DNA of 5,427 bases. It comes from Xanthobacteraceae bacterium. GTDB lineage: Bacteria; Pseudomonadota; Alphaproteobacteria; Rhizobiales; Xanthobacteraceae. The translations under genes and the position numbers were made by a program. This document shows positions 1 to 5,427 of the stretch, one piece after another. Numbering within the stretch: the first letter of the stretch is position 1; each line of letters starts with the position of its first letter. The notes below the pieces were generated by a model. The model did not search any database. It was not told where the DNA came from and saw only the letters and a program-made list of their open reading frames with translations. The stretch covers positions 1 through 5,427 of the forward strand of contig JASHRY010000407.1 of NCBI GenBank assembly GCA_030037105.1. Reading direction: 5' to 3'.

Positions 1-1213
1 CGTCCGGCCCTTCGTCCTCGCTCTCGATTTGCGTCAAAAACTGCGCGCGGTCGAGCTTGAGCGCCCTGAGTTCGGCATTGACCGATTTGTCGAGCATCAG
101 GGCGGTGTTGCGGCGCGCGGCCGCGAGCGCTTGCGCGGCTTCGCGGTAGCGCGCCGCCGCCGCCTGCGCGTCCCGTTCCAGCGCGGCGAGCCGTTCGGCG
201 CCGGCGTCGATCAGCGCGAGGTCGCCTTGGTGGCGGCGGGCGAGCGCGGCAAGTTCATCGACCGGAACATTGTATTTGCGCGCCGCCGCCCGCAAGGTGA
301 ACAGCCGTTGCTCGATCCGCTCGAGCTCCTGCGGATCGTATTCGGCGACGCGCAGCGCCAGCTCAAGGTGCACGCGCGCCTCATCGAGCGCGGCGAGCGC
401 GGCGTCGATCGCCTTGACCGCCGGCTCGATCAATGCCGGCGCCTGCGCGGCGCGGCGGTCGAGGCGCCGCACCGCGGTCGCGAGCGGCGGCACCGGCGAT
501 TGCGGACCGGTGACGGCCTGGTGCGCGCCGCGCAAATCTTCCGCGACCTTTTCCGCCTGCATCATAGCGGTGCGCCGTTCGGCAAGCGAGGTCTCCTCGC
601 CCGCCTCCGGCGCGAGACGTTGCAGTTCCTCGACTGCATGGCGCAGCCATTCCGCCTCGCGCTCGGCGCGCGCGATTTCGGCGCGATGCGCGGCGACGGC
701 AGCTTCGCGCGCGCGCCGTTCCTCCCACAAACGCCGCAGATCGGCGGCGGCGCCGTCGTTGCCGCCAAAGGCGTCGAGCAGGACGCGGTGGGTCGCCGCA
801 TCGACGAAGGCGCGCTCGTCGTGCTGGCCGTGAATCTCGACCAGGGCGGCGCCGAGCGCGCGCAACACCTGCACGCTCACCGGCTGATCGTTGACGAAGG
901 CGCGCGTGCGTCCGTCGGCGAATTGGACCCGGCGGACGATCAACACGTCCTCCGCGCCGAGATCGTTGTCGGCGAGCACGCGGCGCGCCGGATGCGTTTC
1001 GGTGAGGTCGAAGACGGCAGTCACCTGCCCCTGCGCGGCGCCCTCGCGCACCAGTGCCGCCTCTCCGCGCCCGCCGAGCGCGAGCGCGAAGGCGTCGAGC
1101 ACGATCGATTTGCCGGCGCCGGTTTCGCCGGTAAGTGCCGCAAGGCCGGAGCCGAAATCGATGTCCAGGCGATCGATCAGAATGATGTCGCGGATGGAAA
1201 GGCGGGTCAGCAT
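1..1213 (-). CDS. recN: DNA repair protein RecN (partial; C-terminal part lies beyond the window)
   Basis: RecN is a cytoplasmic SMC-like ATPase that acts early in recombinational repair of double-strand breaks. I translated the frame by hand from the minus strand; it stays open from the ATG at 1213 to the window edge (404 codons). It begins MLTRLSIRDIILIDRLDIDF, followed by a Walker A box GETGAGKS at residues 29-36 and the RecN-typical IHGQHDE at 127-133. From about residue 150 it is rich in Ala, Arg and Glu, as expected for the coiled-coil arms. The family is usually about 550 residues, so the ABC signature, Walker B and the second ATPase half should lie outside. No other in-frame ATG, GTG or TTG exists back to the bamD stop, so this start is the only good one, although no Shine-Dalgarno precedes it. 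No complete alphaproteobacterial LexA box (GTTC-N7-GTTC) is visible in the 87-bp spacer. Identity is sure; start nearly so. Confidence 0.96.
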   Translation of the reverse strand, partial: MLTRLSIRDIILIDRLDIDFGSGLAALTGETGAGKSIVLDAFALALGGRGEAALVREGAAQGQVTAVFDLTETHPARRVLADNDLGAEDVLIVRRVQFADGRTRAFVNDQPVSVQVLRALGAALVEIHGQHDERAFVDAATHRVLLDAFGGNDGAAADLRRLWEERRAREAAVAAHRAEIARAEREAEWLRHAVEELQRLAPEAGEETSLAERRTAMMQAEKVAEDLRGAHQAVTGPQSPVPPLATAVRRLDRRAAQAPALIEPAVKAIDAALAALDEARVHLELALRVAEYDPQELERIEQRLFTLRAAARKYNVPVDELAALARRHQGDLALIDAGAERLAALERDAQAAAARYREAAQALAAARRNTALMLDKSVNAELRALKLDRAQFLTQIESEDEGPD

Positions 1214-1236
1214 CGGAGGATGGAGGGCGAACGACG

Positions 1237-1301
1237 GACGACGGATAATAGAGTGATTCCCCGCTCTGTCGTGCGTCTTCGGTCCTCCGTCGTCTCACTC
1301 T
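1237..1301. repeat. Inverted repeats in the bamD-recN spacer
   Basis: On the plus strand GACGACGGA (1237-1245) is the exact reverse complement of TCCGTCGTC (1286-1294). AGAGTGA (1250-1256) is the exact reverse complement of TCACTCT (1295-1301). The two pairs cross rather than nest, so the RNA could form one or the other, or a pseudoknot. A further overlapping partial copy, CGACGG, begins at 1232. The rest of the spacer is low-complexity TCC/GTC sequence on the minus strand. The pairs are seen directly; a role, such as a dispersed intergenic repeat or mRNA structure between bamD and recN, is inference. The low sequence complexity makes chance pairing easier. Confidence 0.5.
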
Positions 1302-2161
1302 CAGCCGAAGCCCTTGAAGGCGCGGCTCATCCAGGAATTCTTGTTCTCGTTGGGCTCGCCGCCTGCTGATTTCACCAGCCGGTAGGCATCTTTGTACCAG
1401 GGACTGTCCGGAAAATTGTGACCGAGCACGGCGGCCGCGGTCTGCGCCTCATCCAAAATGCCGAGCGACAGATAAGCTTCGGTCAACCGTTCCAGCGCCT
1501 CCTCGACTTCGCGAGTCGTCTGGTACTGCGTCACCACCACCTTGAAGCGGTTGATTGCGCCGGTAAAGTCGCGCCGCTTCATGTAGAAGCGGCCGATCTC
1601 CATCTCCTTGCCCGCGAGCTGGTCGCGCGCCGCCTCGATCTTCTTCTTTGCCGCCAAGGCGTATTCCGTATCCGGATATTTGCGCACCACCTCCTGGAGC
1701 GCGTTGATCGCCTTGCTCGCCCGTGCTTGGTCGTGGTCCACGTCCAGAATCTGATCGTAATAGGAGGCGCCGATCAGGTATTGGGCATAAGCGGCATCAG
1801 GACTGCCGGGATGCAACGTCACGTAACGCTTGGCGGCGTTGATGCAATCGTCGTATTTCTGCGCCTTATAATAGGAATAGGCCGACATCAGCAGCGACTT
1901 GCGCGCCCAATCCGAGTACGGATTCTCCCGGTCGACTTCGTCGAATTTCTTCGCTGCATCCTCAAATTCCTGCTTGTTGTTGAGCAGGAAAAGGCCCTCG
2001 TTGTAGAGCTTGTCGGCGGGATCCTCGGGGACGTAGTCCTCGTTCTTCTTGAACATGCCGCAACCCAAAAGCGGCGCGGCCAAGAACGCCAGCGCAAAAA
2101 GGCCCGCCAGCGCCCGCCGCCAGCGGCCGGAACGCTGCGATCCTGTGACCTGCAACATCAT
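1301..2161 (-). CDS. bamD: Outer membrane protein assembly factor BamD (ComL/YfiO family lipoprotein)
   Basis: BamD is the essential lipoprotein of the BAM complex. It sits on the periplasmic face of the outer membrane and helps BamA fold and insert beta-barrel proteins. The 286-aa product has a type II signal peptide: basic residues R10-R16, a hydrophobic run at about 17-30 and a lipobox LLGC with the lipidated Cys at 34. Gly35 at +2 is compatible with sorting to the outer membrane. The mature part is made of TPR-like helical repeats, including NEGLFLLNNKQEFEDAAKKF, YSYYKAQKYDDCINAAKRY and AQYLIGASYYDQI, as in the family. The length is normal for alphaproteobacteria. Two adjacent ATG codons (2161 and 2158) could both start translation, and no strong Shine-Dalgarno is seen at either, so the choice between them is open by one residue. 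The gene lies 132 bp after lpxC and 87 bp before recN, all in one direction. Confidence 0.96.
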   Translation of the reverse strand: MMLQVTGSQRSGRWRRALAGLFALAFLAAPLLGCGMFKKNEDYVPEDPADKLYNEGLFLLNNKQEFEDAAKKFDEVDRENPYSDWARKSLLMSAYSYYKAQKYDDCINAAKRYVTLHPGSPDAAYAQYLIGASYYDQILDVDHDQARASKAINALQEVVRKYPDTEYALAAKKKIEAARDQLAGKEMEIGRFYMKRRDFTGAINRFKVVVTQYQTTREVEEALERLTEAYLSLGILDEAQTAAAVLGHNFPDSPWYKDAYRLVKSAGGEPNENKNSWMSRAFKGFG

Positions 2162-2248
2162 GGGCGTGATGAGACCCGTCCCGCCGGTCGATCCACTGCA
2201 CGCCGCAGGCCTGCACGTCGTGGGGAGCGCTTGGCAGCCAAATAGCGA

Positions 2249-2274
2249 TTAATCCGACAATCGGCCGGGATTAA
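2249..2274. repeat. Inverted repeat TTAATCC-N12-GGATTAA between lpxC and bamD
   Basis: A perfect 7-bp inverted repeat lies in the 132-bp lpxC-bamD spacer, 19 nt after the lpxC stop. Its centre holds a second possible small stem (CCGA-TTG-TCGG on the minus strand), so the RNA could fold in two ways. No T-run follows in the direction of transcription, which argues against a classical intrinsic terminator. It could be a protein binding site, a weak terminator or an mRNA-stability hairpin; I cannot decide. The rest of this spacer shows no convincing promoter. Confidence 0.45.
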
Positions 2275-2293
2275 GGCGAAAAAGTCAAAGGAA

Positions 2294-3259
2294 TCAAGAG
2301 AAGTCCGGCCCATACACCGGGGTCGCAAAGCCGGCTCCGAGGTCGGCGTGGCCGCGCACCCGACGGACGCTTTCCGGCATCTCGACGTAGGTCCACGCGC
2401 TCCGATCGGCCATCAATGCGGTAACGATCTCATAATTGAGCTTGTGCCCGCCGCGCACCGAACGATAGGCGCCGATGAGCGGCGCACCGGCGAGCGCAAG
2501 ATCGCCAATGGCGTCCACCGCCTTATGGCGAACGAATTCATCGCGAAAACGCAATCCCTCGGCGTTGAGGACACGGCTCTCCGCCACCACAACGGTATTC
2601 TCGAAGGAGGCGCCGAGCGCATAGCCCGCACTCCACAGCTTCGCTACGTCGCTCATGAAACCAAACGTTCGCGCCCGTGCGAGCTCGCGGCGAAAAGCGT
2701 CAGGCGCGACATCGATGGCGAAAGTCTGACGCCCGATCAGCGGATGATCGAATTCGATTTCGGTTTCAACGCGCAGCCCGTGGGCATGCGGTCGCAATTC
2801 GCCGTAGCAGCCGTTGTTGCCGACCTGCACCGGCTTGAGCACCTGGATGTAACGCCGCGTCGCCGACAGCACTGTAATCCCGGCCTGGTCGATTGCGGCG
2901 ACGAACGGCGCGGGGCTGCCGTCCATGATCGGAAGCTCAGGGCCGTCGATCTCGACCACGGCGTTATCGACGCCGAGGCCATAGAGCGCCGCCAGCACGT
3001 GTTCGGTGGTGGAAATGGCCGGCCCGTCCTCATCACCGAGCACCGTGGCGAATTCGGTTGCGGTCACCGAACGAAAATTGGCTGCGATTTCGCGATCGCT
3101 CTCGCCGTCGATCCCGCATCGCAAAAATACGATGCCGGCATCCGCCTCGGCAGGATGGAGTGTCAGAGTGACGGGTAAGCCCGAATGGACGCCGATACCG
3201 GCAACGGCCACGTCCTCGCGCAGGGTTGCTTGCCTGCCGGGTAGCATGCCCCTCGTCAT
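2294..3259 (-). CDS. lpxC: UDP-3-O-acyl-N-acetylglucosamine deacetylase LpxC
   Basis: LpxC is the cytoplasmic zinc hydrolase that removes acetate from UDP-3-O-acyl-GlcNAc, the committed step of lipid A synthesis. The 321-aa product carries the expected zinc ligands: H87 in STTEHVLAAL, and H245 and D249 in FVRHKAVDAIGDL. The catalytic E86 is next to the first ligand, and H272 in GGHKLN is the usual general acid. The inserts and the ENTVVVAESRVLN segment (220-232) fit the two-domain beta-alpha fold. Numbering runs about eight residues ahead of E. coli because of a longer N terminus. The ATG at 3259 is preferred over an in-frame ATG at 3247 because AGGA sits 7 nt before it. The C terminus ends in PVYGPDFS and lacks the Ala/Val/Leu-rich tail that marks E. 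coli LpxC for FtsH. The gene is 422 bp after ftsZ and 132 bp before bamD. Confidence 0.97.
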   Translation of the reverse strand: MTRGMLPGRQATLREDVAVAGIGVHSGLPVTLTLHPAEADAGIVFLRCGIDGESDREIAANFRSVTATEFATVLGDEDGPAISTTEHVLAALYGLGVDNAVVEIDGPELPIMDGSPAPFVAAIDQAGITVLSATRRYIQVLKPVQVGNNGCYGELRPHAHGLRVETEIEFDHPLIGRQTFAIDVAPDAFRRELARARTFGFMSDVAKLWSAGYALGASFENTVVVAESRVLNAEGLRFRDEFVRHKAVDAIGDLALAGAPLIGAYRSVRGGHKLNYEIVTALMADRSAWTYVEMPESVRRVRGHADLGAGFATPVYGPDFS

Positions 3260-3266
3260 GCCCTCG

Positions 3267-3270
3267 TCCT
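3267..3270 (-). promoter_or_regulatory. lpxC ribosome binding site (AGGA)
   Basis: AGGA on the minus strand lies 7 nt before the ATG at 3259, good Shine-Dalgarno spacing. It decides the start, because the in-frame ATG at 3247 has only a GAGGGG placed 1 nt away, too close to work well. Confidence 0.6.
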
Positions 3271-3338
3271 ACACATTATGGCCGGATCGTTCAGCCGACC
3301 CATCCCAAACTGAAGGAAGAGAGGGGTGCCCACGGTCG

Positions 3339-3376
3339 CGGGGTTGTCGCCTCTGGATTGCCAGAGCTGAGCCCCG
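3339..3376 (-). promoter_or_regulatory. Two-tier hairpin in the lpxC leader
   Basis: In the RNA sense (minus strand) CTCTGG-CAAT-CCAGAG forms a perfect 6-bp stem with a 4-nt loop (3351-3366). It is enclosed by CGGGG (3376-3372) and CCCCG (3343-3339), with internal loops of 5 and 7 nt. It lies about 80 nt before the lpxC ATG. No T-run follows, so it is not a typical terminator. A role in the lpxC 5' leader is inference. Confidence 0.35.
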
Positions 3377-3455
3377 ATGATGCTTCCCCCTGACACCACT
3401 CCCCTCCGATACGTCGACAATAGCGGCGATGCCGTGTCGGGCCAACTCACGGTTT

Positions 3456-3499
3456 CTTACCGAATGTTACCATCTTCCGGCCGCACTCTTGTCGGTAAG
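3456..3499. repeat. 8-bp inverted repeat CTTACCGA-N28-TCGGTAAG
   Basis: CTTACCGA (3456-3463) and TCGGTAAG (3492-3499) are exact reverse complements separated by 28 bp in the middle of the ftsZ-lpxC spacer. The pairing is seen in the sequence; the loop is long, so a binding site or chance are as likely as an RNA stem. Confidence 0.3.
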
Positions 3500-3623
3500 G
3501 CGCCGCAAAGGGCGGCCGCGGGCACAGCGCCGATGACGGTCTGGCCGGTCATCCGTGCTGCTGTGCAGCTCCGCGGCGAAAGGGGTATGCATCCACAAGA
3601 GAGAAGAAGATTCAGTAACTTAT

Positions 3624-3657
3624 AGCGCAATCCGATCACCTCGAATCGGATTGCGCT
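3624..3657 (-). terminator. Strong 13-bp hairpin just downstream of ftsZ, probable terminator or intergenic palindrome
   Basis: On the minus strand AGCGCAATCCGAT and ATCGGATTGCGCT form a perfect 13-bp stem around the 8-nt loop TCGAGGTG, starting 24 nt after the ftsZ stop codon. The next bases are ATAAGTTACTGAATC and then a pyrimidine-rich TCTTCTTCTCTCTTG, so a clean U-tract is missing. Place and strength suggest transcript termination or 3'-end protection of ftsZ mRNA. Near-perfect palindromes beginning and ending AGCGC/GCGCT are common between genes in Hyphomicrobiales, so this may be a member of a dispersed repeat family used as a terminator. Confidence 0.7.
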
Positions 3658-3681
3658 GGAACCCGAACGCCGAGGGGCGGC

Positions 3682-5388
3682 TCAATTCGCCTGCCGGCGC
3701 AGGAATGCCGGAATGTCAAGCTGATCTTCCTCGCTTTGGTTATGCAGAGGCGCTTGCCGGCCATGCTGATCCAACCCCTGATGCGAAGGGCGCTTCGCAT
3801 ATTCGGAGACCGGTTCCGGGCGGGATTCCGGACGCGCGGGACGCCCCGCAAGCCGTTCGTTAGCCGATTGCGGAGCGCCGGAAAGCGCGCCGCGCGGGCT
3901 TGAAGGCGCTTTCTCTTCTTCCTGCTCGTGACGGCCAAGACCCACCGAGGCCAATCGCTGTAGCAGCGACATGCGTCTTTTCTCGGGAAGTTCACCTGGT
4001 GCAAACTCTCCGCGTCGGGCCCGAATCTCGTTCTGCGCCGGGATCGGCAGCTCATCGATCCGCGGCATGCGCGGAGCGCGCGGCGGCGACCGTTCCGGTT
4101 GCGGTGGAATAAAAGACCGCGGCTCATGCGCTTCCTGTCCGCTCGCGGCCGGATCGATGAACAGCGAGGGCTTGGGAGCGAGTGGCCGGATCATGACCTC
4201 GTCGGCCGCGCTTTGCGGGAGGATGGCAGCGGCGACCGCCGCTTTGGCCGATTCGATCGAGTCGTTGACGGAAGCGGGGGCGGCGGCCGGCGCCGACGCC
4301 GCGGGCCGGAGCGGCTCCATCCGCTCGATGCGTTCGGCAGTCCGCTGATTGTCGGCGCGCAGCCGCTGCGCGACCTCGGCGATTCGCGACTCCGCCGCGG
4401 TTACGTGCTGTCGTTGCGCGAAGGCTTGATCGATCCCGGTCGCGACGACCGACACGCGGATGATGCCGTCGAGACCCTCGTCAAAAGTCGCGCCGACGAT
4501 GATATTGGCGTCCTGGTCGACCTCTTCGCGGATGCGGGTCGCCGCCTCGTCGACCTCGTAGAGCGTCAGGTCGCGGCCGCCGGTGATGGAGATGAGGAGC
4601 CCTCTGGCGCCTTTCATCGACGCATCGTCGATCAGCGGATTGGAGATCGCCGCCTCCGCGGCTGTGAGCGCCCGCTTCTCGCCCTCGGCCTCCCCGGTTC
4701 CCATCATGGCCTTGCCCATCTCGCGCATCACCGCGCGGACGTCGGCGAAGTCGAGGTTGATCAGGCCCTCTTTGACCATCAGGTCGGTGATGCAGGCGAC
4801 TCCGGAATAAAGCACTTGGTCGGCCATAGCGAACGCGTCGGCGAACGTCGTCTTTTCATTTGCCACGCGGAACAGATTCTGGTTGGGGATGATGAGCAGG
4901 GTGTCGACGCATTTTTGCAATTCGGCGATGCCGCCTTCGGCAACGCGCATGCGCCGCTGGCCTTCGAAATGGAACGGTTTGGTGACGACGCCGACAGTGA
5001 GGATGCCGGCTTCGCGCGCCGCCTTGGCGATCACCGGCGCGGCTCCCGTGCCGGTACCGCCGCCCATGCCCGCGGTGACGAACACCATGTGCGCGCCGGA
5101 GAGATGATCGCGGATTTCGTCGATCACTTCCTCAGCGGCGGCGCGGCCGACGTCGGGCTGCGAGCCCGCGCCGAGACCTTCGGTCACCTGCGCGCCCATC
5201 TGAATGATGCGCTCGGCCTTCGACATCGTCAGCGCCTGCGCGTCGGTATTGGCGACCACGAAATCGACGCCCTGCAGGCCGGCGCTGATCATGTTGTTGA
5301 CGGCATTGCCGCCGGCACCGCCGACTCCGAACACGGTGATGCGGGGTTTCAGCTCACGGATGTCGGGGATTTTCAGATTGATCGTCAT
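3682..5388 (-). CDS. ftsZ: Cell division protein FtsZ
   Basis: FtsZ is the tubulin-like GTPase that polymerises into the Z ring at midcell and recruits the division machinery. The 568-aa product starts with a short N-terminal extension followed by [14 protein letters not shown] (20-33). The GTP-binding tubulin signature GGGTGTGAA is at 109-117. The T7 synergy loop NLDFADV at 211-217 holds the catalytic D213 and D216. The conserved core ends near residue 320. A disordered linker of about 235 residues rich in Pro, Ala, Arg and Glu follows, then the C-terminal peptide [10 protein letters not shown] (557-566) that binds FtsA and other partners. The long linker is normal in alphaproteobacteria and explains the length beyond the E. 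coli protein (383 aa). AGAGG lies 5 nt before the ATG. ftsA is expected just upstream, outside the window. The gene is complete with no frameshift. Confidence 0.98.
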   Translation of the reverse strand: MTINLKIPDIRELKPRITVFGVGGAGGNAVNNMISAGLQGVDFVVANTDAQALTMSKAERIIQMGAQVTEGLGAGSQPDVGRAAAEEVIDEIRDHLSGAHMVFVTAGMGGGTGTGAAPVIAKAAREAGILTVGVVTKPFHFEGQRRMRVAEGGIAELQKCVDTLLIIPNQNLFRVANEKTTFADAFAMADQVLYSGVACITDLMVKEGLINLDFADVRAVMREMGKAMMGTGEAEGEKRALTAAEAAISNPLIDDASMKGARGLLISITGGRDLTLYEVDEAATRIREEVDQDANIIVGATFDEGLDGIIRVSVVATGIDQAFAQRQHVTAAESRIAEVAQRLRADNQRTAERIERMEPLRPAASAPAAAPASVNDSIESAKAAVAAAILPQSAADEVMIRPLAPKPSLFIDPAASGQEAHEPRSFIPPQPERSPPRAPRMPRIDELPIPAQNEIRARRGEFAPGELPEKRRMSLLQRLASVGLGRHEQEEEKAPSSPRGALSGAPQSANERLAGRPARPESRPEPVSEYAKRPSHQGLDQHGRQAPLHNQSEEDQLDIPAFLRRQAN

Positions 5389-5393
5389 GGTTG

Positions 5394-5398
5394 CCTCT
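5394..5398 (-). promoter_or_regulatory. ftsZ ribosome binding site (AGAGG)
   Basis: On the minus strand AGAGG is followed by 5 nt (CAACC) and the ATG at 5388. It is within a purine-rich run (AGGAAAGAAGAGG), the strongest initiation signal in the window. It fits high expression of ftsZ and supports this start. Confidence 0.7.
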
Positions 5399-5427
5399 TC
5401 TTTCCTACCTGGGCGTCGTCGACACCC

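Larger units (their letters stand above)
3260..3681. other. 422-bp ftsZ-lpxC spacer with no convincing gene
   Basis: This stretch holds the hairpin after ftsZ (3624-3657), an 8-bp inverted repeat (3456-3499), a two-tier hairpin (3339-3376) and the lpxC ribosome binding site. On the minus strand one frame is open from a GTG at 3639 to a TGA at 3256-3258 except for a single TAA at 3457-3459. The lower part (GTG at 3450, 64 codons) overlaps the lpxC ATG in an ATGA junction. Neither part has a good Shine-Dalgarno or a product I recognise, and high-GC DNA gives such frames by chance, so I do not call a gene. I found no clear sigma-70 promoter for lpxC by eye, though one is expected here if the hairpin ends ftsZ transcription. 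Confidence 0.6.

Noticed and set aside
381..1298. A 305-codon minus-strand frame starting in the bamD-recN spacer
   Set aside because: It overlaps recN in another frame and is an arginine-rich shadow. The recN frame has the Walker A box and the IHGQHD motif.
29..1369. A 446-codon plus-strand open frame opposite recN and the end of bamD
   Set aside because: It runs antisense to the clearly real recN and bamD, has an Arg/Gly/Ala-rich shadow composition and no known domain. High-GC DNA gives such frames opposite real genes.
2205..2214. GCAGGCCTGC palindrome upstream of bamD
   Set aside because: A 10-bp palindrome without a loop is easily found by chance in GC-rich DNA and shows no link to a promoter or start signal.
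2249..2274. TTAA pairs in the lpxC-bamD spacer as a CtrA box
   Set aside because: The two TTAA elements are 18 bp apart; CtrA sites need a 7-bp gap.
2348..3178. A 276-codon plus-strand frame opposite lpxC
   Set aside because: It is antisense to lpxC, whose zinc ligands and full-length match leave no doubt which strand is coding.
3609..3647. Two GANTC sites (3609-3613 and 3643-3647) near ftsZ as possible CcrM cell-cycle methylation control
   Set aside because: At this base composition about one site per 300 bp is expected, so the spacer is not enriched, and the sites lie downstream of ftsZ, not in its promoter.
1..5427. A novel system, defence island, mobile element, CRISPR array or RNA gene
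   Set aside because: All coding capacity is used by four conserved housekeeping genes in an order typical of the lineage. I see no transposase, integrase, terminal repeats, regularly spaced repeats or tRNA-like sequence.

Overview
This window looks like an ordinary, well-conserved piece of an alphaproteobacterial chromosome. It most likely comes from the Hyphomicrobiales (a Bradyrhizobium/Xanthobacteraceae-like lineage). I infer this from the high GC content, the long FtsZ with a large proline-rich linker and a [13 protein letters not shown] tail, and the gene order ftsZ - lpxC - bamD - recN. All four genes lie on the minus strand, so transcription runs from high to low coordinates.

Layout in the direction of transcription: 5427-5389 is the end of the ftsZ leader with a clear ribosome binding site. 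5388-3682 is complete ftsZ (cell-division GTPase, 568 aa). 3681-3260 is a 422-bp spacer with a strong 13-bp hairpin just after ftsZ, an 8-bp inverted repeat, a two-tier hairpin and the lpxC ribosome binding site. 3259-2294 is complete lpxC (lipid A deacetylase, 321 aa). 2293-2162 is a 132-bp spacer with one inverted repeat. 2161-1301 is complete bamD (outer-membrane assembly lipoprotein, 286 aa). 1300-1214 is an 87-bp spacer rich in repeats of the TCCGTCGTC type. 1213-1 is the first 404 codons of recN (DNA repair ATPase), cut by the window edge.

The genes join cell division (FtsZ), the committed step of lipid A synthesis (LpxC), insertion of beta-barrel proteins into the outer membrane (BamD) and repair of double-strand breaks (RecN). 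The hairpin after ftsZ suggests that lpxC has at least partly separate transcription. lpxC, bamD and recN have short spacers and could share a transcript. I see no RNA gene, mobile element, CRISPR array, phage feature or defence system, and no evidence of a new biological system. The points worth a second look are in the three intergenic spacers, the FtsZ linker and the LpxC tail.
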